NCBI GenBank assembly: GCA_003731685.1
Contig: RCNO01000021.1
Span: 2,808 to 42,654, forward strand
DNA length: 39,847 nt
From: Bacteroidetes/Chlorobi group bacterium MS-B_bin-24
Lineage (GTDB): Bacteria; Bacteroidota; Ignavibacteria; Kapaibacteriales; UBA2268
Reading direction: 5' to 3'
The position numbers were made by a program, and so were the translations under genes. Under the pieces are notes generated by a model. The model was not told the DNA's origin. It did not search any database and saw nothing but the letters and a program-made list of their open reading frames with translations. Shown here one piece after another: positions 16,825 through 26,482 of this stretch; position 1 is the first letter of the stretch, and each line of letters opens with the position of its first letter.

Positions 16825-18300
16825 ATGATGTTTGAAAATGAAAAGATTGTTGACGAAGCATTAACATACGACGATGTTCTTTTGATACCTCGATATTCGG
16901 AAGTACTTCCCCGAGAGGCAGACCTTCGGACCAAACTTACCCAGAGTATCACTTTAAACATTCCCATCCTTAGTGCTGCAATGGATACTGTTACCGAAGC
17001 CCCAATGGCAATTGCAATTGCCCGCGAAGGTGGGTTAGGCGTGATACACAAAAATATGTCCATCGAAGAGCAGGTCGACCAAGTCGATAGAGTGAAACGC
17101 TCCGAAAGCGGGATGATTATGAATCCAATTACTCTGGGTCCGAAGAATACAATTCGCGAGGCTCTTGAACTGATGGCTAAATTTCATATTTCTGGAATTC
17201 CAATTGTCGACGAAAACAACAAATTAATTGGCATTGTTACCAACCGCGATTTGCGTTTTAATCCTGCACTGGACACGCTCATCGAAGACATTATGACCAA
17301 AGAAAATCTTATAACTGCATCGGTTGGAACTACTCTCGAAGAAGCAGAAGCAATCTTGCAAGCCCATAAAATTGAAAAACTCCCCGTTGTTGACGAGAAT
17401 TTTATACTCAAAGGTTTAATAACTGTAAAGGACATTCAAAAGAAGAAACAGCATCCAAATGCTTGCAAGGACGAACTGGGCAGGCTTCGAGTTGGTGCCG
17501 CTGTTGGAGTTAGTTCCGATACTCTCGATAGAATTGCTGAACTAAAAAAAGTCGGAGTGGACGCAATATTTATCGACACTGCCCATGCCCACTCCCGTGG
17601 AGTTATTGAAATGATAAAAAAGGTAAAATCAAAATTTCCCGAGATACCTTTAATTGCGGGAAATATTGCAACCACCGAAGCAGCTGAAGATTTGGTTCGT
17701 ACTGGCGTCGATGGAATTAAAGTAGGCATCGGTCCCGGCTCTATTTGCACCACTCGTGTAATCGCTGGGATTGGGGTTCCACAACTTACAGCAATATTCA
17801 ACGTGGCAAAAGTCACCCAAAAAGCAGGAATTCCAATAATCGCCGACGGCGGAATAAAGCAAACGGGCGATATTGCAAAGGCTCTGGCTGCTGGTGCAGA
17901 TTCTGTTATGATTGGCAATCTACTTGCCGGACACGAGGAAAGCCCCGGAGATAAAATCCTTTACGAAGGTCGAGCATATAAAATCTATCGTGGGATGGGC
18001 TCGCTGGAAGCAATGAAAAAAGGCTCCGCCGACAGATATTTCCAAGATGTCGAAGATGAAATTACCAAACTTGTTCCCGAGGGCATCGAAGGCAGAGTTC
18101 CCTACAAAGGGAATGTAGCCGACACGATTTTCCAAATTGTTGGCGGGCTTCGCTCTGCAATGGGTTATTGTGGATGCAGAACAATTGCTGAACTACAGAA
18201 ATATGGAAAATTTGTTCGCATCACTGATTCAGGGCTTCGGGAATCGCATCCCCACGATGTTAGCATAACAAAGGAATCACCAAACTATTTTGTTAAATAA
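16825..18300 (+). CDS. guaB: Inosine-5'-monophosphate dehydrogenase with CBS pair
   Basis: '[18 protein letters not shown]', '[24 protein letters not shown]', 'VPYKGNV'. Confidence 0.98.
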   Translation: MMFENEKIVDEALTYDDVLLIPRYSEVLPREADLRTKLTQSITLNIPILSAAMDTVTEAPMAIAIAREGGLGVIHKNMSIEEQVDQVDRVKRSESGMIMNPITLGPKNTIREALELMAKFHISGIPIVDENNKLIGIVTNRDLRFNPALDTLIEDIMTKENLITASVGTTLEEAEAILQAHKIEKLPVVDENFILKGLITVKDIQKKKQHPNACKDELGRLRVGAAVGVSSDTLDRIAELKKVGVDAIFIDTAHAHSRGVIEMIKKVKSKFPEIPLIAGNIATTEAAEDLVRTGVDGIKVGIGPGSICTTRVIAGIGVPQLTAIFNVAKVTQKAGIPIIADGGIKQTGDIAKALAAGADSVMIGNLLAGHEESPGDKILYEGRAYKIYRGMGSLEAMKKGSADRYFQDVEDEITKLVPEGIEGRVPYKGNVADTIFQIVGGLRSAMGYCGCRTIAELQKYGKFVRITDSGLRESHPHDVSITKESPNYFVK

Positions 18301-18318
18301 TCTTTAAAAGGATACAAT

Positions 18319-19452
18319 ATGGCAAAAAAATCTAACTCAATTACGAACGAACCTGTTAAAACTTTTCCAGAAAAGATTACCCAAAGATTAACACAAATTC
18401 GATTCCGAATCGAGGAACTCAAAACCGATGGCTTATTTGTTAATTATCTGCCCAATATCCGCTACCTGACAAATTTTTCGGGGTCATCTGCTTCGATGAT
18501 TATTTTTCAGGACTCCATCTGGTTTTTTACCGATGACCGATACGAGGAACAGGTGCAAACAGAACTTTATCCTCTCCCAAATCTACAAATTCATATAACC
18601 CGTGATATTTGGAACTACTTAATCGAGAAAAAGCTACTCAAAGACATTAATGCACTGGCTTTCGAAGCCGAAAAATTAAGCTACCAAGAGGTAATCAACA
18701 TACGCAATCTCATTCGCCCTGTAAAATTTAAACCCGGGGAAACCATCGTTGAACCCTACACTATGCCAAAATCCCCAGAGGAATTAGAAAATATCAAAAA
18801 AGCTTGTGCGATGAGCGAAGAAGTATTCAACATTGTTTTAAAAAATTTCAAACCCGGTATGACAGAAAAGGAATTGGCAGCCGAAATTGTTTACTACGCT
18901 CGCAAACTTGGCTCCGAAGGCGAACCATTCCCAACAATCGTAGTTAGTGGTAAACGCAGCTCAATGCCCCACGGCAGTCCCACCGATAAGCAAATCAAAG
19001 CCAACGAGGTTGTTACCGTCGACTTCGGCTGCGTTGTAAATGGATTTTGTAGCGATATTACAAGAGTTTTTGCTGTTGGCAAATACACGAAAGAACAAAA
19101 AAGCATTTACGAGCTGCTTATCAAAGCCAAAGAGAATGCAATTGCCCAAATTCGACCCTTCGTAAATGGTAAATTGGTGGACCAAGCCGCTCGCTCTATG
19201 ATTGCCAAAGCTGGATATGGCGATTTCTTCCAGCATTCGCTTGGACATGGTATTGGCATTATGCCTCACGAAATGCCTTTAATTACTTTTCGCAAAGAAA
19301 ACGAGATTATCCCCGAAGGATGTGCCCTTGCTATTGAACCCGGCATTTATATACCAAATAAATACGGAATGAGAGTCGAAGACAATGTCTATGTTGCCAA
19401 AGACTCTGCAAAACACTTAACAAAAGCACCCGAAGAACTTATTGTAATTTAA
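18319..19452 (+). CDS. pepP: Xaa-Pro aminopeptidase, M24 family
   Basis: 'VSGKRSSMPHGSPTDKQIKANEVVTVDFGCVVNGFCSDITR', 'HSLGHGIGIMPHEMP', 'IEPGIYIPNKYGMRVED'. Confidence 0.93.
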   Translation: MAKKSNSITNEPVKTFPEKITQRLTQIRFRIEELKTDGLFVNYLPNIRYLTNFSGSSASMIIFQDSIWFFTDDRYEEQVQTELYPLPNLQIHITRDIWNYLIEKKLLKDINALAFEAEKLSYQEVINIRNLIRPVKFKPGETIVEPYTMPKSPEELENIKKACAMSEEVFNIVLKNFKPGMTEKELAAEIVYYARKLGSEGEPFPTIVVSGKRSSMPHGSPTDKQIKANEVVTVDFGCVVNGFCSDITRVFAVGKYTKEQKSIYELLIKAKENAIAQIRPFVNGKLVDQAARSMIAKAGYGDFFQHSLGHGIGIMPHEMPLITFRKENEIIPEGCALAIEPGIYIPNKYGMRVEDNVYVAKDSAKHLTKAPEELIVI

Positions 19453-19480
19453 TTTCGGTAAAACATTGTCTGTTTCTGAT

Positions 19481-20740
19481 ATGAACAATAAAAATGTTCT
19501 GATAATATCTTATTATTTTCCACCAATGGGATTGAGCGGAGTTCAACGAACTTTGAAGTTTGTTAAATACCTCCCCGAGTTCAACTGGAAGCCAATCGTT
19601 TTAACTACTTCACCAAAGTCATATTATGCTTTCGACGATGAACTGCAAAAAGATTTAGAAACATTGGACGTCGAAGTTTATAGAACAGGCGAATACTCGC
19701 CAGAACAGCGAAAGGTCAAACCATTTCCCCCAAGTTATAGATTGCAAAACTTTTTCCGTTTCCTTGCAAGCTTCTTTTTGCAACCCGATACAAAAATTTT
19801 ATGGAAGAAAAAAGCATTGAATTTGGGGCGCAAAATACTGCAAGAGAATAAGATTGATGTAATTTTGGCTACCGCCCCTCCTTTTACAGATTTCCTTGTT
19901 GCCTCAACATTATCCGAAGAGTTCAAAGTCCCTTTCGTTATCGATTATCGCGACATTTGGGTGGATAATCCTTTTCATTTTTTCCCTACTTTTTTCCACA
20001 AAAACTATGTGAGAAAATTAGAAGAATCTATTTTAAAGAAAGCTAAAAGGATAATTGTTACATTTCGTGGAACAAAGGATGTTCTCCTAACTCGCTATCC
20101 CTTTTTGAAAAGCGACGAAGTGGTTATAATCCCTCACGGATTTGATGCAAGCGATTTTTCGAGCTTTGAAAACCTCAAGCCTGTTCCCGGGAAATTTGTT
20201 GTAACGCACTCAGGACTGTTTCAGGACAATAGAACACCAAAATACTTTCTAAAAGCTTTTTCCGAGTTCGTCAAAACTCGAAACGATGGCATCCCCAAAG
20301 AAGCTTGGTTCATAGGAATTATGAGAAAGTCACATAAAAAATACATCAAACGATACGGAATAGAAGAAAGTGTCAAATTGTTTGGCTATCAGCCTCATAA
20401 TCAAGTAATTCGGCTACTGAAAATGTCGAACATTCTTTGGCTAACTTTCGAGGATAATGTGCGCTCCCCTGGCAAACTCTTCGAATACTTTGGTGCACGA
20501 AAGCCAATCTTGATTTGTGCTCCCGATGGTTATATGAAGAATTTGGCACTCGAATCCAAAGCTGCAATCGGAACTAACCCTCGTGATGTCGATGGTATCA
20601 ATCGTGCTTTAAATACTTTTTACGACCTGTGGCAAAAGGACATATTGCCAGTGCCTGCAAATGATTTTGTTGAACAATTCGATAGAAAAAAACTAACACA
20701 AGAGCTTGCATATCAATTGGCTCTTGCCTGCGAAGTTTAA
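19481..20740 (+). CDS. Glycosyltransferase (GT4-like)
   Basis: 'ISYYFPPMGLSGVQRTLKFVKYL'; C-terminal 'SPGKLFEYFGARKPILI'; ATG start preferred over the TTG at 19466. Confidence 0.85.
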   Translation: MNNKNVLIISYYFPPMGLSGVQRTLKFVKYLPEFNWKPIVLTTSPKSYYAFDDELQKDLETLDVEVYRTGEYSPEQRKVKPFPPSYRLQNFFRFLASFFLQPDTKILWKKKALNLGRKILQENKIDVILATAPPFTDFLVASTLSEEFKVPFVIDYRDIWVDNPFHFFPTFFHKNYVRKLEESILKKAKRIIVTFRGTKDVLLTRYPFLKSDEVVIIPHGFDASDFSSFENLKPVPGKFVVTHSGLFQDNRTPKYFLKAFSEFVKTRNDGIPKEAWFIGIMRKSHKKYIKRYGIEESVKLFGYQPHNQVIRLLKMSNILWLTFEDNVRSPGKLFEYFGARKPILICAPDGYMKNLALESKAAIGTNPRDVDGINRALNTFYDLWQKDILPVPANDFVEQFDRKKLTQELAYQLALACEV

Positions 20741-20815
20741 TTTAAAATACAATCGTTATATTGTCGTTTCTTAATTTTAATTTTTCTGTTTTGTTAAACA
20801 AATTAAGGTTCTACT

Positions 20816-21736
20816 ATGAAAATCAAAAGTTTCTTTGCGTTTGCAAGTTTCTTTTTAGCGCTGTTGCTTTTTGTTTCTTGTGAAGAGAGCACAACAACCG
20901 AGCCCACTCCAACAGTCACCGGTCCCGATAGTATGAAAGCTACATCAATCGATTCGGCAACGGTTCGGCTTCGTTGGAAACTCTCGCCCGATGAAAGCAA
21001 AACCTACTTCAAAGACTACGTGCTCTATATCTCTCCCGGTGCTTTCAGCCCCAAGATTATCTCCAAAGGTACCAATACTATCGATATCAAAGGCTTAACC
21101 GACGGAACAATCTACACCTTTGAACTTCGTGCACGCAATACCGAAGACAAAGAAAGCATTGGTAGTGCAAAAATCCAATGGTCGCCTGCTTTCCGCTTCA
21201 CCACAAATATCAACGACGAGCCAATTCGTGTTTACGAAACTGCTTCGTCCTTTGGTAGCGGTCTCCAACTTTATGACCCAACAAATGGCAAACCAAAGAC
21301 TCTGAAAGTTGCCAGCGGGGAATTCTGGAATCTTGGACTCTATACCAAATTGGGGGAAGTAAGCCTTTACAGTGCAAATTACATTGCAAACAACAATCTT
21401 TATAATTTCCCGAAAGCTCCAACTTGGACTACGGAAATTAGCGAAGATGTATTCTTGACAAATACTTTGGATAATGTTTTCGATAGTCAAGCCCTTAGTG
21501 CACGGAAATTCTCTACTAACTATTATATTGACCTTACTGAGCCTAGCTTCCAAAATGGTATCGTTATCATTGTCCGAACAAAGGCACCAAATGCCACCGA
21601 TTGGAACTATGCCAAGGTTTTGATTAAGCCGGGAGCTAATGGCTTGCTCCAGGGCACACCCGATAACCGCTACATTGAATGCGTCATCTCGTACCAAAAG
21701 AAAGCTGGTGTTCCATACGCAAAACCTATTAATTAA
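20816..21736 (+). CDS. Fibronectin type III domain lipoprotein
   Basis: Lipobox LFVSC; FN3 pattern 'ATVRLRWKLSPDE...YVLYISPG...IDIKGLTDGTIYTFELRARN'. Confidence 0.8.
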   Translation: MKIKSFFAFASFFLALLLFVSCEESTTTEPTPTVTGPDSMKATSIDSATVRLRWKLSPDESKTYFKDYVLYISPGAFSPKIISKGTNTIDIKGLTDGTIYTFELRARNTEDKESIGSAKIQWSPAFRFTTNINDEPIRVYETASSFGSGLQLYDPTNGKPKTLKVASGEFWNLGLYTKLGEVSLYSANYIANNNLYNFPKAPTWTTEISEDVFLTNTLDNVFDSQALSARKFSTNYYIDLTEPSFQNGIVIIVRTKAPNATDWNYAKVLIKPGANGLLQGTPDNRYIECVISYQKKAGVPYAKPIN

Positions 21737-21753
21737 TAATTGAGGAGGCAAAG

Positions 21754-22227
21754 ATGAAAAAATTATTTTTGGCAACAGTCTCGTTGTTATTAGTTTTTGG
21801 GCTAACGTTTGCATTCTCGCAGGAAGCTGCTCAAAAGAAAGCTTCGGCAAAAACAGCCGAACCAGCAAAAGTTGAACAAAAGCAAAAGCCCGAAACCAAA
21901 GCAGATGAAAAAAAAGATGCAAACAAGAAAGCTGACAAACCTTTGAAAGGTCGTGTCATCAGCCTTACAAAATATATCATCGATAATAACGGCACAGTTT
22001 CGAAAGACGAAGCTATGAAAGAAGCCGACGAAGGCAAGCCTATTGTCCTGCTTGTTGGCGAAGGTAAAAAAGCCAAAATCTACTTCGTTTTTAACGAAGA
22101 TGGCTCCTTCGCTGGCAAAAAACTTGCTAAATATGCAAGCAACAAATATGTTGGCATCATTGGAAAGCAAAAAGTTGTCGGCGGCTTGAACATAATCATT
22201 GCCGAAATGATTGAATCAATGGATTAA
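21754..22227 (+). CDS. Secreted hypothetical protein with Ala/Lys/Glu-rich linker and small C-terminal domain
   Basis: Signal peptide; low-complexity 20-60 region; RBS GGAGG. Confidence 0.75.
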   Translation: MKKLFLATVSLLLVFGLTFAFSQEAAQKKASAKTAEPAKVEQKQKPETKADEKKDANKKADKPLKGRVISLTKYIIDNNGTVSKDEAMKEADEGKPIVLLVGEGKKAKIYFVFNEDGSFAGKKLAKYASNKYVGIIGKQKVVGGLNIIIAEMIESMD

Positions 22228-22238
22228 TCTTTTCCAAG

Positions 22239-22276
22239 AAGGGGACTTATCCATAGTCCCCTTCGACTTTTATTTT
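22239..22276 (+). terminator. Intrinsic terminator after the 21754-22227 gene
   Basis: Stem AAGGGGACT/AGTCCCCTT (22239-22247 / 22255-22263), loop TATCCAT, then CGACTTTTATTTT. Confidence 0.75.
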
Positions 22277-22285
22277 GGTAAGCCT

Positions 22286-22711
22286 ATGGTAGAATTTTCG
22301 GAACAAAACATTTCAGCAATTAGTAAATTTTTGGGAACAGAACCAGAAAAAAACGAAAATTCTTGGTGCTGGAAGCTCGTCGACCCAGAAACGAAAAATT
22401 TTCTTTTCTTAACCATTTACCAAAATATTGAGTTAAACGGCTCGAAAATTAATTTGGCTTCTGTCCAAACCAGCTTCGGTTATTTCGAACTTCACAACTT
22501 TTCGAAAATAATTTTTGTCGAACCCAACGAAATTGCATTTCTTCAATACGACACGCAAAAACTAAATTGCCTTATTGTCGGGAAAAATTGCACTTGTTCC
22601 CTTTACTCCAACATCCAAAGAGAAATAATCAAACACAACTTTGCCGAGCTCGACAGTGCTCTCCTGCTCTCTGCTCTGCAGCTTGCCCTTTTCGAAGAAA
22701 CCCTTTCGTAA
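22286..22711 (+). CDS. Hypothetical protein
   Basis: ORF from MVEFSEQNIS; the longer ORF-track start at 22211 would place the terminator inside the coding region. Confidence 0.55.
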   Translation: MVEFSEQNISAISKFLGTEPEKNENSWCWKLVDPETKNFLFLTIYQNIELNGSKINLASVQTSFGYFELHNFSKIIFVEPNEIAFLQYDTQKLNCLIVGKNCTCSLYSNIQREIIKHNFAELDSALLLSALQLALFEETLS

Positions 22712-22798
22712 TTTTTAAAACTTGCCCTCTCCCAAAACCTTTATTTCCATTTTGGCATTTCGTTTGATATTCCCTTTTTTCTTTATAATTTTATTTTT

Positions 22799-23221
22799 AT
22801 GGAAAAAATAACAATTAGAATATATAACGAAACGGAGCAAAAGGGAATTCCCCGCAAGGCTTTGCAGACTTCGATAACAAATGTTTTAAAACACTTTGGC
22901 AAGCGAAACGCACAGATTAACATTATCCTTACCGATGACAAAACCATATTGGAGATGAACAAAAAATTTCTTAACCACAACTACATCACTGATGTCATCA
23001 GTTTCGATTTAAGCGATAGCGAAGAGCTGATTCTTGGTGAGATTTACATTTGTCTGCCCCAAGCCGAAAGACAAGCGAAAGAATATAAAACAACATTCAA
23101 AAACGAACTGCTTCGGCTTGCAATTCACGGAATTCTTCATATTTTAGGATTTGATGATCGTACTTCGAAAGAGAAAAAAGAAATGACAAGATTAGAAAAT
23201 TATTTTCTAAATCATCAATAG
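22799..23221 (+). CDS. ybeY: Endoribonuclease YbeY
   Basis: 'FLNHNYITDVISFDLSD', 'GEIYICLPQAERQAKEY', 'LLRLAIHGILHILGFDD'. Confidence 0.93.
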   Translation: MEKITIRIYNETEQKGIPRKALQTSITNVLKHFGKRNAQINIILTDDKTILEMNKKFLNHNYITDVISFDLSDSEELILGEIYICLPQAERQAKEYKTTFKNELLRLAIHGILHILGFDDRTSKEKKEMTRLENYFLNHQ

Positions 23222-23224
23222 AAA

Positions 23225-23671
23225 ATGGAAAGAATAATAGAAATACTAATTTTTATCGCAAGCGAATTGACCAAGAAAAAGCAAATCGATGAAGTCGATT
23301 TGAAAATGCTTTTGAACAAAGGATATTCCCGTTCGGAAATTTCGGTCGCTTTAAGTTGGATTGTAGAAAAACTTGAAGATGGGAAATCGACATTATTCCA
23401 AAATCTTCATTCTGGCAATAAATCCTTTCGCTATCTTCACGAGGCAGAAAAGGATTTGTTCAGCCCAGATGGTTGGCAGGAGTTGAATCAGCTTTATTCG
23501 CTTGGAATTCTTCCACTCGAAGTTATGGAAACATTTATCGACAGAGCGATGCTCATTGGTCTACGAAACATCAATGCCCAGCAAGTTCGAAGATTTATCG
23601 CCGGCTTGATTTTCGAAACAAACATCCACCAAAACATTTTCCCCCCAAACAACGAGGATATTATTAATTGA
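23225..23671 (+). CDS. DUF494/Smg-like protein
   Basis: 'LLNKGYSRSEISVALSWIVEKLEDG', 'LYSLGILPLEVMETFIDRAM'. Confidence 0.7.
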   Translation: MERIIEILIFIASELTKKKQIDEVDLKMLLNKGYSRSEISVALSWIVEKLEDGKSTLFQNLHSGNKSFRYLHEAEKDLFSPDGWQELNQLYSLGILPLEVMETFIDRAMLIGLRNINAQQVRRFIAGLIFETNIHQNIFPPNNEDIIN

Positions 23672-23863
23672 ACGAAAACGATTAGTACTGAAATGTGAGT
23701 GCCCGTATTTCTTGTCAATCATACTACTCATTAATGTTTTACTTTTGACAAATCCACTTTCATAATCTTTAAGTCGCCAAAGACGATTTATTTTTATAAC
23801 TTCCTTCGGAAAGCTTCTAATTTATTGTTATTTACATAATTTAGTATTTTTTTATTCTGAAAA

Positions 23864-24481
23864 ATGAATATTATTCGAACAAAAATTGACGGTGTTCTTA
23901 TTTTAGAGTCCCAGCTTTTTAGGGACAACCGTGGTTTCTTTGCCGAACTTTTAAATCAAAAGGAACTTGACGCAAACTCAATCGATTTTAAAATTCTTCA
24001 AGTTAATCATTCCCTTAGCACCCAGATGGGGACTTTGCGAGGGCTACATTTCCAAATCAAACCATTCCAGCAAAAGAAAATCGTTTGCTGTCCGAAAGGT
24101 GTTCTGTTCGATGTTGCAGTCGATTTGCGACCACAAAGCCCCTCTTTCCTTCAATACCTAACCTTCGTTATGGTTGGCTCCGAAAACCATATTGATTCGA
24201 TAGGCTCGCTTGCGAACATTCCTAACGATTACATAATCCACTTCCCGAATAAAGTCCTAATTCCCGATGGTTTTGCACATGGATTCCTCACTTTGACCCC
24301 CAATTCCGAAATATTGTATCTTCTCGACAATTTTTATTCAAAGGAATGTGAACGAACCATCAGATACGACGACCCAAACATCAACATCCAATGGCCCAAT
24401 CTCGGAAGAAATTTTATTTTGTCCGAAAAAGACAAAAATGCACCCTATTTTGTTAATTTTGATATTTCAGAATTACTTTAA
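23864..24481 (+). CDS. rfbC: dTDP-4-dehydrorhamnose 3,5-epimerase
   Basis: 'LQVNHSLSTQMGTLRGLHFQIKPFQQKKIVCCPKGVLFDVAVDLR', 'GFAHGFLTL'. Confidence 0.95.
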   Translation: MNIIRTKIDGVLILESQLFRDNRGFFAELLNQKELDANSIDFKILQVNHSLSTQMGTLRGLHFQIKPFQQKKIVCCPKGVLFDVAVDLRPQSPSFLQYLTFVMVGSENHIDSIGSLANIPNDYIIHFPNKVLIPDGFAHGFLTLTPNSEILYLLDNFYSKECERTIRYDDPNINIQWPNLGRNFILSEKDKNAPYFVNFDISELL

Positions 24482-24483
24482 AA

Positions 24484-25542
24484 ATGAAACGAATTCTTGT
24501 CACAGGAGGGTGTGGTTTCATAGGTACAAATTTCATCAAGTTCCTCTTCAACAATGTTTCAGGAGAACATACTGTTGTAAATGTCGACAAATTAACCTAT
24601 GCAGCCAACCCCGAAAATTTAATGGATATTGAGCAGAATTTACCGACTCGCTATTTCTTCGAAAAAGCAGACATTTCCGATATTGAAAAAATCGAAAAGA
24701 TAATCGACAAATACGAAATTGATACAATTGTCAACTTCGCAGCAGAGTCCCACGTCGACCGCTCAATTATTGGTCCACAAGATTTTATTCAAACAAATAT
24801 AATTGGAACATTTTGCCTACTGGAGTTAGTAAGAAAATTCCAAAAGATGGGCAAAGAAATTCGTTTCCACCAAGTTAGCACCGACGAAGTCTATGGTTCG
24901 CTCCAAGGAAGCGAATTTTTCAGCGAAACCGCTCCATATAATCCCAGTAGCCCATATTCTGCTTCCAAAGCCTCTGCCGACCTTCTCGTTAAATCCTATG
25001 TCAACACTTACAAAATACCCGCAACAATCTCTTTATGTTCAAATAATTACGGACCATACCAATTCCCCGAAAAACTTATCCCCCTAATGATTTTGAATAT
25101 GCTCGAAGGGAAAGAACTGCCAGTTTATGGCGACGGGCTCCATATTCGAGACTGGTTGTTCGTCGAAGACCATTGTTCTGCAATTTGGATGATTTTGCAG
25201 GAAGGCAAAATTGGTGAATCATACAACATTGGTGGAAACAACCAATGGGAAAATCTAAAACTTATACAATTTCTGGCAACAATTCTGGCTGAAAAAACTG
25301 GCAGAAACATCGAAGATTTTACCAAACTAATACGATTTGTAAAGGACCGACCCGGACACGACCGCCGTTATGCAATAAATAGCGACAAAATCAGAAATGA
25401 ACTTAGATGGAAAGAATCGTTCGACTTCACCACAGGCTTGCGATTAACCGTCGACTGGTACCTGAATAATCTCGATTGGGTCGAGAAAGTTCGCTCTGGG
25501 GACTATCTAAAATGGATTGAAATCAATTATAGGAATAGATAA
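24484..25542 (+). CDS. rfbB: dTDP-glucose 4,6-dehydratase
   Basis: 'ILVTGGCGFIGTNFIKF', 'FAAESHVDRSIIGP', 'VSTDEVYGSL', 'PYSASKASADLLV', 'RPGHDRRYAI'. Confidence 0.97.
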   Translation: MKRILVTGGCGFIGTNFIKFLFNNVSGEHTVVNVDKLTYAANPENLMDIEQNLPTRYFFEKADISDIEKIEKIIDKYEIDTIVNFAAESHVDRSIIGPQDFIQTNIIGTFCLLELVRKFQKMGKEIRFHQVSTDEVYGSLQGSEFFSETAPYNPSSPYSASKASADLLVKSYVNTYKIPATISLCSNNYGPYQFPEKLIPLMILNMLEGKELPVYGDGLHIRDWLFVEDHCSAIWMILQEGKIGESYNIGGNNQWENLKLIQFLATILAEKTGRNIEDFTKLIRFVKDRPGHDRRYAINSDKIRNELRWKESFDFTTGLRLTVDWYLNNLDWVEKVRSGDYLKWIEINYRNR

Positions 25543-26384
25543 TGAAATTCCTACTAATAGGAAGATTAGGTCAACTTGGTAATGAGTTCAAGCATTACTT
25601 CCAAAAAAATAATATCGAATTTTACGAAACCGACTTGCCCACTCTCGATGTTTTTAATCTCGATGATGTTTTGGAAATCTTTTCGAACATTAAACCAGAA
25701 ATTGTAATAAATTGTTCAGCATACAATTTTGTTGACCGAGCCGAAGAAGACCGATGGAATCCGATAAAGGTTAACACAATAGGGGTGAAAAATCTTGCTT
25801 ATGCCTGCGAAAAATACGATTCCTTTTTGGTTCATTTTAGTACGGATTATGTTTTCGATGGAGAAAAGCCAACCCAGTATACCGAAGAAGACGAACCCAA
25901 CCCGATTAACTTCTATGGATTGAGCAAATATCTTGGCGAGCAAGCAATTTCCGATATTTTAGATTCCTACCTGATTTTCCGTGTTAGCTGGCTCTATGGT
26001 TATGGCACCCAGAACTTTATCGTCAAGTTCTTGCATTGGGTCGAAGACACTGATATTGTCCGGATTGCAATCGATGAAGTTTCGGTTCCTACATCTACCT
26101 TTACAGTTGTCGACGCTGTAATGAAATCTCTCGACGAAGGTCTGTGTGGACTTTATCATTTAACAAATTCAGGATTCGCTTCACGCTATGAGTGGGCTTT
26201 GGAGATAAAGAAGAATCTCGGATTGCGAATCAACATAGTTCCCGTAAATTCCGAAGAATTCCATTTGCCAGCCCGCCGTCCCAAATTTTCCGCAATGAGC
26301 AATCAAAAAATCTCCTCCGATTTAAATATCGAAATTCCCTCGTGGCGAGAGGAACTCGAAAGATTTTTGAACTGCTGTAAGTAA
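25542..26384 (+). CDS. rfbD: dTDP-4-dehydrorhamnose reductase
   Basis: 'LIGRLGQLGNEF', 'VINCSAYNFVDRAEED', 'FSTDYVFDGEKP', 'YGLSKYLGEQA', 'LPARRPKFSAMSNQK'. Confidence 0.95.
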   Translation: MKFLLIGRLGQLGNEFKHYFQKNNIEFYETDLPTLDVFNLDDVLEIFSNIKPEIVINCSAYNFVDRAEEDRWNPIKVNTIGVKNLAYACEKYDSFLVHFSTDYVFDGEKPTQYTEEDEPNPINFYGLSKYLGEQAISDILDSYLIFRVSWLYGYGTQNFIVKFLHWVEDTDIVRIAIDEVSVPTSTFTVVDAVMKSLDEGLCGLYHLTNSGFASRYEWALEIKKNLGLRINIVPVNSEEFHLPARRPKFSAMSNQKISSDLNIEIPSWREELERFLNCCK

Positions 26385-26482
26385 TCAAATCCTCGTTTAC
26401 TGGAACGCCTTAAACGCAATCCAATGTTTCGAGTTCTTAATACCTTGTTTTTGCTTAATTTTACTTTTTTTGTTTTGAGTAA

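Noticed and set aside
17436-17918. 160-aa minus-strand ORF inside guaB
   Set aside because: Antisense to the highly conserved IMPDH catalytic region; a shadow ORF.
20787-20805. TTTGTT-A-AACAAA palindrome upstream of the FN3 lipoprotein gene as an operator
   Set aside because: Only 6-bp AT-rich arms; too likely by chance in this composition.
21095-21922. 275-aa minus-strand ORF antisense to the FN3 lipoprotein
   Set aside because: Fully antisense to two well-supported secreted-protein genes, with no recognizable family; likely a by-product of codon composition.
23672-23863. 192-bp gap before rfbC examined for tRNA, riboswitch or small RNA
   Set aside because: No cloverleaf, no long stem and no recognizable riboswitch core; probably a promoter region only.
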